Part shown: positions 51,319 to 60,975 of the stretch, piece after piece
Numbering within the stretch: position 1 is the first letter of the stretch
Layout of the letters: each line of letters starts with the position of its first letter
NCBI GenBank assembly: GCA_964592235.1
Contig: CAZQCF010000003.1
Span: 1-64,000, forward strand
Direction of reading: 5' to 3'
Source: PLA3 sp964592235
GTDB lineage: Bacteria; Planctomycetota; Phycisphaerae; UBA1845; UTPLA1
Length of the DNA stretch: 64,000 nt
The notes under the pieces: generated by a model
Database searches by the model: none
Told to the model about the DNA's origin: nothing
Seen by the model: the letters and a program-made list of their open reading frames with translations, nothing else
Position numbers and translations under genes: made by a program

Positions 51319-52512
51319 TTAGAAGACAATCACGTCCTTCGGAAGCGCAGCCAGCTCCGCCAGCTTTGCCGGGTTCACGGTCACACCCATTCCCGGGCCG
51401 GTCATGGGCGTCCACGCGCCGCCGCATCCGAAGCGCAGCGGCTGGTCGGTGACATCGTTACGCAGCAGGAAGCGCCCGAAGCTGCCTTCGGCAATCTCGA
51501 TGCCCGGCGTCCATTGCAGAAACCATCGCCCCGCGGCGGATAGCAGACTCGTCTCGCCGACCATGCAACCAAGCTGACATTGCAAGCCGTGTCGCCGCGC
51601 CAACATCGCCAAGCGCAGCGACGGCAGCAGGCCGCCGTTCTTGCTGATGCGAATATTGAACCACGTCGCGGCGCGATGGGCGATCAACTGTTCCCCGTCT
51701 TCCAGCGTGACCAGCGACTCATCCGCCATCAGCGGCAGGTTCGACTCGCGCGCAAGCATGGCCCAATCTTCCAGCCTGCCGCGCGGCAGGGGCTGCTCCA
51801 CACAAACGATCGGGTATGCCTCCCACGCGGCGAGCTTCTGGCGGGCGATTTCCAAGGTCCACGCGCTGTTGGCGTCCACACGCAAGGTGGCGCGACCCGC
51901 AGCAAGGGGGCGCTTCAGCAGTCGCGCCGCGATTTCCACACGGGCGTCGTCGCCGTCGTCACCGACCTTGAGCTTGACGTGCTGCAGCCGAATCAGCCGC
52001 ATCTTTCGGATCGATCCTGCCAATCGATCAACGCGGTCCCCCGAGACGACGCCGCTGAACCGAGCCGTCGCACGGCTGCCCGGCGGACCGAGCGATTGTT
52101 CCGCGAGGTAGCCGGGGATGCTGTCCCACGAGCGCTCAAATGCCCGCGCGTAGGCATCCAACAAGGCCAGTTCCACCGCCGCCCGCGCCGCGTTCAACAC
52201 GCGCCCGTCTTTGTCACAAAATGGCAGGCTATCGGCGAGCTCGATGGCTTCGCCGAAGTTCGCGGGGCGCAGCTCCACGAGGCGCGGCACGAACGTCGCA
52301 CGAATCGCGGCGACCGCGCTCTCCATCGATTCGCCGGTGACGTATTCGCGCGGGTGCGTCTCGCCGTAGCCCACAATTCGGTTGGCCAATTCCAGCCCGA
52401 CGATCAGCGGCTCGGCCACCGCGCGCTGCGCCGCCGCATGACGAAACGACTGTTTCATCGGGATTGCCAGCTGATGAATCGTCAGCCGCGAGATGGGAAG
52501 CGGTGCGTTCAC
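51319..52512 (-). CDS. Enolase-superfamily enzyme, muconate cycloisomerase subgroup
   Basis: The 397-residue protein has the MLE-type catalytic residues: KLK (180-182) in QHVKLKVG, Asp in RVDANSAW (213), Glu in CVEQPLPRG, Asp-Glu in MADESL, and a second Lys in NIRISKNGG. The N-terminal capping domain (1-135) is complete. This subgroup includes dipeptide epimerases, N-succinylamino-acid racemases and o-succinylbenzoate synthase. Dipeptide epimerase is the most likely in a lone gene, but it cannot be fixed without a structure or substrate test. No menaquinone gene is adjacent. The gene is 97 bp upstream of comEC's end on the same strand. Confidence 0.82.
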   Translation of the reverse strand: MNAPLPISRLTIHQLAIPMKQSFRHAAAQRAVAEPLIVGLELANRIVGYGETHPREYVTGESMESAVAAIRATFVPRLVELRPANFGEAIELADSLPFCDKDGRVLNAARAAVELALLDAYARAFERSWDSIPGYLAEQSLGPPGSRATARFSGVVSGDRVDRLAGSIRKMRLIRLQHVKLKVGDDGDDARVEIAARLLKRPLAAGRATLRVDANSAWTLEIARQKLAAWEAYPIVCVEQPLPRGRLEDWAMLARESNLPLMADESLVTLEDGEQLIAHRAATWFNIRISKNGGLLPSLRLAMLARRHGLQCQLGCMVGETSLLSAAGRWFLQWTPGIEIAEGSFGRFLLRNDVTDQPLRFGCGGAWTPMTGPGMGVTVNPAKLAELAALPKDVIVF

Positions 52513-52609
52513 TCGCGGAATCGTAGGGCCAAGCGCGCGCCGCGCCCAACGATCTCACGATGATCGCCTACGAGTTGCCCCTGCCGCTCTCCGCACGATG
52601 ACGCTCCCG

Positions 52610-55288
52610 TCACGGCCGCGACATCCCGGCCCTGGACGCACCCGCCAAGTAGCTTGTGGCCTGCACGGCGCCGTCGCGAATCACCACGCGAACGCATCCC
52701 GTGTCGGCCGTGCTGAAATAGGTTCGCCCTGCGCACATCCCCTCGATACCGTTCGTCGTCATGGCCCGTCGCTGCCCTGTGGAGCGAATGCACACGCTGG
52801 GATTGATGGCTGCGACAAAGGCGGCGGTGTTCCCCACAACACTCCCATGATGCGGCAGAGCCAGGACATCGGCGGCCAGGTCGATGCGTGACGGAGTTTC
52901 GCCGGCTTTGGATTTCGACGCAGACAGCAAGCCCGCCATGGCGTCGTGTTCGATGTCGCCGGTCAACAGGATCGACCGCCCCTGCCAGGTAAGCTTTATT
53001 ACCATGGACGAATCGTTGGGCCGTGCGAATTGCCGGTCGCTTCGCGGCGGCGGCCACAAGAGCCGCGCATCCAGGCCCGGTCCCAGTTCGAAGGTCTCCT
53101 GACCGGTCACCGTTTCGATCGGCACACCCGCAAGGCGAACGGCAGACAGAAACTGATTCGGCGAGCTGCCCGGCGGCGAGAAGGGTTCGAAATGATCGGT
53201 GATGACAACGCGCCCAACGGGGAACCGACGAATCAGCGTTTCAATCCCGCTGTAATGGTCGAAATCCGTATGCGACACAAAAATGGCATCGAGCGAATCA
53301 ATCCCCCGGCTCTCCAGAAACGCCCGCACGATCGGCCCGGCGTCAAAGGGCGAGCGCGTCCCGACGTCGAACGCGATGACCCGGCCGTCCGGCAATTCGA
53401 GAATCGTCGCGCTGCCGTCGCCGACCGCGAGAAACCACGCCGTGAGCGCGCCGGGCTGGCGATGCACCCAGCGAGGCGGAATCCACCACCAGATCGCAAG
53501 CAGCGTCGCCGCAACGGGTATCCATCGCGCGCGAAGGAATCGTCTCGGACGATAAGTCCACCATACAAGAAGGCCGTAGGCACAAATGACCCACGCCGCC
53601 GACGGGCTTCGGCCGGGCAGCATCGTGCCGGGGAGTTTCTCGAGCAATTGAACGAGTCCAAGGACGCCGCGCGTTCCCAATTCCAGAAGCGGTCCAAAGA
53701 TCACCGACGTTGACGGCAGGACAAGCCCCACGACGACCGCCAGAAATCCGATGCACGTCAAGGGCGCGACCAGGACCCACAGCGACAGCGTCCCCAGCGG
53801 CGCCCATGGCGTCATCATATTGAACTGATACAAGACCAGCGGCGCGGCGGCCAGCCAGATTGCGATTGATGTCGTAATAAGACGCAGCGGCAATAGACGA
53901 ATCACGCGACGGCCCAGCAAGGACGCGCCTGCGAGCTCGAGGGACGCCGCCCGCTCCGCGCCCCATCCGCGCGGGTCGAACCGCGCTGCCAGCGCCGGCC
54001 AACGAAGCATCAGGCAAACTCCCGCAGCGGCGCGTGCCAGCCGCGGCTCGATGTCCGTCAAGGACAACACCGCGAGGAAACTCAACTGAAATCCGGGACG
54101 GAAGATCGCGGCCGGGTCAAACAGGAGAATGACAATCGCCGCACTCGCAAGCCAGTTGCGGACATTCGGCCGACCGGATCGATACACACTTAAGCAACCG
54201 AGCAGACCGATGACGCCCGCGCGCCAGATCGACGGCTGCGGTTCAGCAACGAGTACATATGTCACGATCAGCGCGGCGACAAAAAGCGCCGCCCTGCGAT
54301 AGTGCATTCCGCCGGCGCGGGTCAGCAGCCACCAGCCGATCAGGGCGACCCAACCAACATTGGTGCCACTGGCGGCGAGGAAGTGCGAATTCCCGGTGCG
54401 CACGAATGCCTCGTTGATGGCACGAGGAACCGCGCCGCGCTGCCCGAGGACCATCGCTTCAAGAATACCGGCTTCCGGCTCGCCCTCGTCAAACGCCTTA
54501 TCCAGTAGGTAGCTCCGCAGATTATCACGCAGCGCCTGGAGTGTGCGGGTCCACCCTCCGGCCGCACGCCGTGCTACGATGCGAACGCTCTCCGCGTGAT
54601 CGCAGGTCAGCCCCACGCGCACGCCGTTGCGACGATGATGCATTCGCCAGTCATACGCGCCGGGGTTGCGGGGCGGCGTAAATCGGTACAACCAGCCGGT
54701 CAACTGCACGGCGTCCCCCACCTCGATGAATGCGATCGGCGCGCGGACGGTCACAATGGCCAACCCCGACGCGGCCACGTCACCTCCCTGTCCCTGAATG
54801 GCTGAAGCCTCGAGCAGAAACCTTGTCCGCGAACCGCTGTCGTACGCGCGCGGCACGTTTGGATCCGGCTCGTGGGAAACCGGCTCGGCCACCACGACGC
54901 CTCGCACCTGCGCCAGCATCGGATCCTGTTGCGAAAAGTGTTCCAGGTGATCGCGCGCGAGCCATCGATCGCTCATTGCGTGGCGGACAGCTCCGACGGA
55001 TATCGCCGCGAGGCAGACACCCAAAGCCGCTGCGCGGCCCTTCCCGCGCCAACGCACCGATATAGCCGTACCCAGGACCGCCGGGCCAACCGCCAGCCAG
55101 AGCGGGATCGCTGTTGCGTTGTCTAGCGCGATGCCGACCATCAGGAAGACGGCCGGCCACAGCAGCGGAGCGGGCGGTCCGAGGAGCCGTCGCAAGTTGC
55201 GATTCCGTCGGTGCGGCGGCACTTCGGAGAACGGCACGTGCTCACGCGCCGCCTGGAAACTCGAATTGTCAAGATTCGAATCGCGCAT
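52610..55288 (-). CDS. comEC: ComEC/Rec2 competence protein
   Basis: ComEC forms the inner-membrane DNA-uptake channel. The 892-residue protein has a soluble N-terminal OB-like domain (about 65-215), a membrane Competence domain of about 10 helices (about 255-580, with GNSHFLAASGTNVGWVALIGW), and a C-terminal metallo-beta-lactamase-like domain (about 625-880) with GDGSATILELPDGRVIAFDVG, SHTDFDHYSGI and ALPHHGSVVG. The zinc-binding HxDxDH motif is retained as HTDFDH. The ATG at 55288 begins MRDSNLDNSSF; no Shine-Dalgarno is evident. No other competence gene is nearby. It is downstream of a membrane protein gene, 84 bp away. Confidence 0.94.
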   Translation of the reverse strand: MRDSNLDNSSFQAAREHVPFSEVPPHRRNRNLRRLLGPPAPLLWPAVFLMVGIALDNATAIPLWLAVGPAVLGTAISVRWRGKGRAAALGVCLAAISVGAVRHAMSDRWLARDHLEHFSQQDPMLAQVRGVVVAEPVSHEPDPNVPRAYDSGSRTRFLLEASAIQGQGGDVAASGLAIVTVRAPIAFIEVGDAVQLTGWLYRFTPPRNPGAYDWRMHHRRNGVRVGLTCDHAESVRIVARRAAGGWTRTLQALRDNLRSYLLDKAFDEGEPEAGILEAMVLGQRGAVPRAINEAFVRTGNSHFLAASGTNVGWVALIGWWLLTRAGGMHYRRAALFVAALIVTYVLVAEPQPSIWRAGVIGLLGCLSVYRSGRPNVRNWLASAAIVILLFDPAAIFRPGFQLSFLAVLSLTDIEPRLARAAAGVCLMLRWPALAARFDPRGWGAERAASLELAGASLLGRRVIRLLPLRLITTSIAIWLAAAPLVLYQFNMMTPWAPLGTLSLWVLVAPLTCIGFLAVVVGLVLPSTSVIFGPLLELGTRGVLGLVQLLEKLPGTMLPGRSPSAAWVICAYGLLVWWTYRPRRFLRARWIPVAATLLAIWWWIPPRWVHRQPGALTAWFLAVGDGSATILELPDGRVIAFDVGTRSPFDAGPIVRAFLESRGIDSLDAIFVSHTDFDHYSGIETLIRRFPVGRVVITDHFEPFSPPGSSPNQFLSAVRLAGVPIETVTGQETFELGPGLDARLLWPPPRSDRQFARPNDSSMVIKLTWQGRSILLTGDIEHDAMAGLLSASKSKAGETPSRIDLAADVLALPHHGSVVGNTAAFVAAINPSVCIRSTGQRRAMTTNGIEGMCAGRTYFSTADTGCVRVVIRDGAVQATSYLAGASRAGMSRP

Positions 55289-55372
55289 GAACGTCAAGGA
55301 GCCTGGAACCTATCTCGAACTCATCGGCCGGGGGCTCGCCCATCGCAGCGGCCGAATTTTGGATGAGACGCT

Positions 55373-56254
55373 TCAACTGTGAATCAACGGCCAGAACGCG
55401 CGATACAACATGAGAAACGTCAACTGCGCCACCTGGGCCGCTGCGAAAAGTGAATGGCGCGTCTGGCCTCCGCCGCGCCGGGCAAATACGATGGAGACAA
55501 CGTACGTTGTGGCGAAGACAAACAGCCCGATGATGACGCCGATCAGCAGGTTCCGATCTCGACTGCAATAGATTGAGGTCAGCGCCATCGGCAGAATCAG
55601 GTGGGCCAGGAGTGTGCTTGGCGAGACCGTATCGCTCAAAGCGATCGTCCGACCGTCCGCGTGTGGCGCGGCACGACCGATCGACGCCGCGAGCAGGATC
55701 GCCCAGCGGCCCCAGACCGGCGCGAGCACCAGTGGCCGATAGATCGGTGCGGGATACAGCCAGACGAAATGGTGCCGCCAGTCGGTCAAGGACGGATACC
55801 ACGGCGTCGCGTTCGGTACGCTAACAAGAAGCACCCATTGCGCCAGAATCGCCAGCACCAGGGCCAGGGAGCCGACCGGTGAAAGCGGTTCTTCGTCATG
55901 GGTCTGGCTCCGATGGGGCGACGTACTGGTTAGAAGGTGCATCGTTCGTGCAAGTCCCATCGCCAGAAACGGCCCGGTCAACAGGCATTCAACAAGAACG
56001 ATTACCAGCGCGGGAAGCACGCGCATGTTTGCCGTTTCACCATACAGCCTCCAGGAGACACGAAACAGCCCGGCCCAGACGATGCCGGTAGCCAGACCGA
56101 GGGGGACGATCCACATGACCGCCAGTGACGCCAGCCGCATGTCGCCGGATGCACTCGGGATCGGGGTGAGTAATCCAAGTCCTTCGCGCAACCCCTGGAA
56201 CATCCGCTGAACGCGGCCGGATGAATGCACCGTTTCGATGTGAACTGTGGCCAT
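55373..56254 (-). CDS. Polytopic membrane protein of unknown function
   Basis: The 293-residue protein has about seven to eight hydrophobic helices: residues 41-65, 80-105, 130-150, 175-200, 215-240, 243-262 and near the end. The N-terminal segment FQGLREGLGLLTPIPSASGD looks like the start of CobS (cobalamin synthase), but the acidic catalytic motif of CobS is missing, so I do not assign it. A His-rich cytoplasmic loop (SPHRSQTHDEEPLS) follows helix 2. It precedes comEC in the same direction. It is divergent from the large PQQ protein gene, 89 bp away. Function unknown. Confidence 0.65.
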   Translation of the reverse strand: MATVHIETVHSSGRVQRMFQGLREGLGLLTPIPSASGDMRLASLAVMWIVPLGLATGIVWAGLFRVSWRLYGETANMRVLPALVIVLVECLLTGPFLAMGLARTMHLLTSTSPHRSQTHDEEPLSPVGSLALVLAILAQWVLLVSVPNATPWYPSLTDWRHHFVWLYPAPIYRPLVLAPVWGRWAILLAASIGRAAPHADGRTIALSDTVSPSTLLAHLILPMALTSIYCSRDRNLLIGVIIGLFVFATTYVVSIVFARRGGGQTRHSLFAAAQVAQLTFLMLYRAFWPLIHS

Positions 56255-56343
56255 GGTGGATCGGTATACGTTATTGCGTCGCGTGTTTAAGATACAACCG
56301 CCTCGGAGATGAGGACAAGGGCGAGCCCGCCTGTTGAATTGGA

Positions 56344-59300
56344 ATGGATTCTATCCTGCAACGAACGACGTGTGGCTGGTTGGTGTTGGCCGCCCTGATT
56401 GGAAGCCCAAAGGCGTTTCGCACGTGCTGCGCCCAGGAACCTCGCGCCAATCTGACTCTGCGGATCGAGCCTCGCCGGGAGGGCGAAGGGCTGGTCCCCG
56501 CGAGCGACCCTGACGTTGAATCGTGGCTTCAGCGCGCTGCCGCCGCCGCCGCCGACCAGCAATGGAAGCTGGCGGTCGATACGCTTTCCCGCGTCATCGA
56601 ACAATTCCCCGATCGAACCGTGACGCTGGATGGAAAGACGTTTGTCTCGGCTGCGGAAGCCGCGCAACGTCAGTTCGCCGAGTGGCCCGCCGAAGGGCTT
56701 GCGGCTTATCGCGTCCTGTTCGACTCCATCGCGCGCCAGGAATTCGTACAAGCCGGCGCTTCACAGGATATCGAGCGCCTGCGGCGCCTGACGCGGCTCT
56801 ACCGAATGACGTCCGTGGCGCCCGAAGCGCTTTCATACCTCGCCGCGCTGCTCATCGACTCCGGGAAGGCGCTTGAAGCGATCGACGTACTCGATCAGCT
56901 CGAAAGTCTGCCTGGTTTCGCGCTTGCACCGGCGAAGCTGCTCCTCCCGCGCGCCCTGGCCCTGGCGCAGGAAGGCCGCCTGGAGGAAGCATCTGACACG
57001 ATTGCAAAGCTGCGAGAAGTCAAAGGCGATGCGCTGGGAGCGCTGCCCGCGGATTGGGAGGTCCGGCTGGACGCTGTTTCGCGGTTTGTCGAGGCGTCAC
57101 GCGCCGCGCGCGCGAAAGCCGGCCGCTCCGATGAACGCGCCCCGTCACCCAGCGCCGAATTCTCACCGGCCGTAACGCCCGATGCCCTGTGGCACGATGC
57201 CCTCCCCGGATCCGGCCGGCTTATGCCCGATGCCGTTGCGCAGCTGATCGCCCGAACGGGTCGCCCGCCGGTCTGGCAGGCTATTTCAGACGGCCAGGCA
57301 CTTTACGTCACGTGCCCGGACGGCCTGATGGCACGGGATCTTACGACGCTCGATCTCCTGTGGAAGTCGCATGCTCGCCTGATGGATCGCGACCCGCGCA
57401 TCGATGCCCAGCGGCGGCTAGTTCGGATGTATCAATCGGACAACACAGGTCGGCTCGACGAGCTTTCGACGCGAAGCCTGTACCATGAATACCGCGGTGC
57501 GGTCACGACCGGACTCGGTCTGGTGTTTGTGCTCGAACAAGGTGGCACCCTGGGCGAACTGTTTCCGGCCCGGGATGGCACCATGCCGCCCAACGACGCA
57601 CTCGAACCGGAGCCAAACTCGATCCGCGCGTTTGAAGCGCGAACCGGCCGGGTGCGATGGACGATCGGGCGCGGCGGAATGCCCGGCGACGAACTTCGTT
57701 TTGCTCACTTCTACTCGCCACCCGTCGTCGTCGATAATCGCCTGCTTGCGCTGTTTCAGCGCGAGAATGACCTCCTCCTGGGCGTCTTCGATGCGGAGGG
57801 GCGCGCGCTGCACAAGGTTCTCCTCGGGTCGGCCGACAAGGGATTGTTCGCCGCCAATGTCGTCCTGACGCCCTGTGTGGACGAGACAACGATCTATATC
57901 CCAACCGCGGGCGGGTTGTTCGTAGCGCTGAACCGCCACGATTACTCCCTGCGATGGCTGGCCCTGTACGAGCGCAGCCGCAGCAGCGAAGTGGCGCCGG
58001 CTCGCCGCGCGATGCCTCTGGGGACCGTTCAGGTCACTTATTCCCAGCCCGACGAGTGGTTGAGTGCGCCGCCGATCTGCGCCGGGCGCCTCGTTCTGCT
58101 CGCGGCCCAGGACAGCGGCTACTTGCTCGCCTACGACCGGCGCGATGGTTCGCTCAAGTGGTCTTTCCCCCGCGGAGATCACCGTTACATTGCCGGGCAC
58201 GATTCCCAGCGCATTATCCTCGCCGGAACGGGTGTCCTCGCGCTGGACATCGACAGCGGCCGTGGACTCTGGTCTTACACGTCGCGCAAACTGACGGGGC
58301 GACCGATCGTTCACGGCGGGCGCCTCTTTGTCCCGACGCGAGACGGATTGGAGACCCTTGACGTCGAAACCGGCCATTCGACGGAAGCCTTCAAGCCGTC
58401 AAGCCAGCCCTTAGGCAACCTGTTTGTGCAGGATGGTGCGTTGTACAGCGTCAGCGCTGTCCAGATCGCCAAGTTCCCTGACGTGGAGCAATCGCGCGCG
58501 GCGGCACTGGCTCTGCTCGAAACCTCGCCGCGCGATCCCGCCGCTCATCTGCGCCTCGCGGGGCTTGCCGCGCTGGAGGGAAGATGGAACGAAGCGCTCG
58601 TTCAGCTTGACGAGGCAGACAAGTGCCTCCATCCAGAGAGCGACCGGACTTCCGGCGCCGGGGCTGACGGCGATCTCGCACCGCGCATCGTGCATCAGCG
58701 GGTCGACGCACTTCTTAAACTCGCGGCCCAGTCGCCGCCGTCGTCGGCCGGCCCACTGATAGAACGCGCTGTGGCCGCAGCCGTCGCGCCGCGCGACATA
58801 CTCGCCGCCGGGCTGGTCCATTGCGATTACCTCGCCGAACACGGCGACCCGCGCGATGCCTTCACTCAAGCGCTAAGCCTGCTCGCCCGGACGGACGGGC
58901 AAACGATCACGCTGACTTCAGACCTTCGCGTCAGCGCGATCGTGGCCATCTCCGAACGACTCAACCGCTGGTGGAATGCTGCCGATCCATCGAGGCAAGG
59001 TGCGCTGGATGAGGCATTGCGTGAGTCGTTCGAGGCGGCTATGTCGGCGTCGCGCATCGATGCCTGCCGGAATCTGGCCGATGCCTGCGGTCTTGCTCCT
59101 TCCGCGACGTCGCTGGATCTTTCGCTGGCCCGGCGCGATGGGTCCGAGGGATCACTCGAGAACGCCGTATTTCACCTTGAGCGAATCCTGCGAAGGACGG
59201 ATCGCCGGATTTCAACGACGATCAATCCGCTCTCGCAGGCCCCCGCTGACGACGTTGAACTGTCCGCCCTGATCCTGTTGTTGCGCGCCTACGCGGACCC

Positions 59301-60975
59301 TGGCCAAGAGTTGCCCCGCTCGCCTGCTTCGGCCTTGCGCGTTTTCAATCGACTCACGTCGCGCTTTGCAACCGCACTCGTGCCCGACTTGCTAACCGAG
59401 TTACCCGCGCGATACCGAGGCAAGACCGTGACGCAGCTCGCTGAATTGCTTCCTGCGGAATGGCACGAGCGTGGTGTTGCTCGGCGCAGCCGCCCGCGGA
59501 TCCTCCAATCACCAACCTATCTTGAGATCGGCGCGTATGAAGTGGTCGCGGCCTACTATCCGACCGATGTCACCGCGTTCCTCAATCCTCCGGCAGCCCT
59601 GGATGTCCACACCGAAATGCTGCCCGTCCGAATCATGCGACAGATTCGCGGCGTGGATGTGCGCGGCAAGGCCGAGGCGGAGGTTTTCTGGGCCTGCAAC
59701 CTCGAACCGAAGCTCGATGGAATGGATGACCTCTCGTCGCAGCGCATCATGTCCATTCGCCCCGCCGACGGCGCGGTGGCCGGCTGCGTTGCACTTCTCG
59801 CCGGATCACGCCAACTCGCCGCGGTCGGGCTGCTCACCGGGCGCGCGGCCTGGCCACCGATCCCTCTCGAATGCGATTGGAGTGAGCTTCCCCGCCCGCC
59901 GATCGTGCAGGCCGACGACGTGCTCGTATTCGCGACGCTTGGCAATGTCCTCACGGGCGTCCCGGCGCGACTGAACGCCGCGCCGTTGTGGCGGCGATCA
60001 TTCAGCAACCATCGGCTTGAAAGCCTGGCCGTGGCCGACGGTCAGGTCGTGGCGATCGACCGGCGCTCGGCGACCGTGTTCGTACTCGATCCCTTCAGCG
60101 GTCGAATCCGCCGGCAGTTCAGTCTCGTACCGGCTGCCACGCCTTCGGAGTTGGACGAAGACGTCGCGGACGATGATTCACAGCGCGATCGGGAACCCGC
60201 GCCGGTGGTCATCGGCTCGGTCGTATGTCAGGCAGCGTTCAAAAAGGTAGTCGCGCGCGATGTGTCCACAGGCCGCGTACTCTGGGAGCGCGGCATCGGC
60301 GGCCGAATTCGCAGGCTGCTTCCGTTGAATCGCGAATACGTTGGCGTCTGCTATCGCAGTCAGCGCGTTGCAATCGTTCGGACGGCGACCGGCGAGTTGA
60401 TCGCCGAGATCGAGACGCCGGGGCTTCTGCTCCCTCCGCTTGAGGCCGTCATCGAATCCCCGACTTCGGCGTCACCGGGCGCAGGCGAGGCGGCATCCGG
60501 AGCGCGGCTTTTGCTGTACTCGAACACCGACGACGACCCGCCCGATTACATCGTCGCTTGTTACGACCTTCGATCGCAGTCGCTTATCTGGAAGCGCAAC
60601 CTGGGCCGGTTCGCCATCATCAGTCCGAACATGCTGGGTGCCTCGCCGGACTACCTTCCGATCATCGAGTACCGCGTTCGACCCGATGCGCCGCGGCAAC
60701 TGATGGATCGCGGTGCGTCTCACCTCGACGTTGCGGCGTTTGACGTCCTCGACAAGGCCACCGGCAAGAGCCTTCTCGCAGCGCCCTTTGTTCACAACCG
60801 CGACCTCGTCGCAGACGAGTTCGGCCGCGCCCGCCTGTTCACCGATCTGCTCGTCTTCAACGATCGCATCGTGGCGATCGCGTCGGAGGGTTACTATGTT
60901 CTGCAGAGTGCTGCCGGTCCGCCGCGTGACCCCGCGGCCAAGGCCGGCGAATCGGAGGGGCGATCCGTACCATGA
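56344..60975 (+). CDS. Large secreted PQQ-propeller/TPR protein
   Basis: The 1543-residue protein has a signal peptide (residues 1 to about 30, ending CCAQ), TPR-like helices (about 55-250: WKLAVDTLSRVIEQFPD and ALEAIDVLDQLESLPGF), a first PQQ-like beta-propeller (about 300-720: LYVTCPDGLMARDLTTLDLLW, LVLLAAQDSGYLLAYDRRDGSLKWSF), further TPR-like helices (about 720-1020) and a second propeller (about 1110-1520). Repeated D-x-x-S/T-G-x-x-x-W strands are characteristic of PQQ domains. It is probably a periplasmic or outer-membrane scaffold like BamB. It overlaps the next gene by 4 bp, so it heads the prenyltransferase-MoxR-DUF58 operon. Confidence 0.82.
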   Translation: MDSILQRTTCGWLVLAALIGSPKAFRTCCAQEPRANLTLRIEPRREGEGLVPASDPDVESWLQRAAAAAADQQWKLAVDTLSRVIEQFPDRTVTLDGKTFVSAAEAAQRQFAEWPAEGLAAYRVLFDSIARQEFVQAGASQDIERLRRLTRLYRMTSVAPEALSYLAALLIDSGKALEAIDVLDQLESLPGFALAPAKLLLPRALALAQEGRLEEASDTIAKLREVKGDALGALPADWEVRLDAVSRFVEASRAARAKAGRSDERAPSPSAEFSPAVTPDALWHDALPGSGRLMPDAVAQLIARTGRPPVWQAISDGQALYVTCPDGLMARDLTTLDLLWKSHARLMDRDPRIDAQRRLVRMYQSDNTGRLDELSTRSLYHEYRGAVTTGLGLVFVLEQGGTLGELFPARDGTMPPNDALEPEPNSIRAFEARTGRVRWTIGRGGMPGDELRFAHFYSPPVVVDNRLLALFQRENDLLLGVFDAEGRALHKVLLGSADKGLFAANVVLTPCVDETTIYIPTAGGLFVALNRHDYSLRWLALYERSRSSEVAPARRAMPLGTVQVTYSQPDEWLSAPPICAGRLVLLAAQDSGYLLAYDRRDGSLKWSFPRGDHRYIAGHDSQRIILAGTGVLALDIDSGRGLWSYTSRKLTGRPIVHGGRLFVPTRDGLETLDVETGHSTEAFKPSSQPLGNLFVQDGALYSVSAVQIAKFPDVEQSRAAALALLETSPRDPAAHLRLAGLAALEGRWNEALVQLDEADKCLHPESDRTSGAGADGDLAPRIVHQRVDALLKLAAQSPPSSAGPLIERAVAAAVAPRDILAAGLVHCDYLAEHGDPRDAFTQALSLLARTDGQTITLTSDLRVSAIVAISERLNRWWNAADPSRQGALDEALRESFEAAMSASRIDACRNLADACGLAPSATSLDLSLARRDGSEGSLENAVFHLERILRRTDRRISTTINPLSQAPADDVELSALILLLRAYADPGQELPRSPASALRVFNRLTSRFATALVPDLLTELPARYRGKTVTQLAELLPAEWHERGVARRSRPRILQSPTYLEIGAYEVVAAYYPTDVTAFLNPPAALDVHTEMLPVRIMRQIRGVDVRGKAEAEVFWACNLEPKLDGMDDLSSQRIMSIRPADGAVAGCVALLAGSRQLAAVGLLTGRAAWPPIPLECDWSELPRPPIVQADDVLVFATLGNVLTGVPARLNAAPLWRRSFSNHRLESLAVADGQVVAIDRRSATVFVLDPFSGRIRRQFSLVPAATPSELDEDVADDDSQRDREPAPVVIGSVVCQAAFKKVVARDVSTGRVLWERGIGGRIRRLLPLNREYVGVCYRSQRVAIVRTATGELIAEIETPGLLLPPLEAVIESPTSASPGAGEAASGARLLLYSNTDDDPPDYIVACYDLRSQSLIWKRNLGRFAIISPNMLGASPDYLPIIEYRVRPDAPRQLMDRGASHLDVAAFDVLDKATGKSLLAAPFVHNRDLVADEFGRARLFTDLLVFNDRIVAIASEGYYVLQSAAGPPRDPAAKAGESEGRSVP

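Noticed and set aside
55373..56254. Assignment as CobS (adenosylcobinamide-GDP ribazoletransferase)
   Set aside because: Only the GLGLLTPIP-like start resembles CobS; the acidic substrate-binding motif is missing and no cobalamin gene is near.
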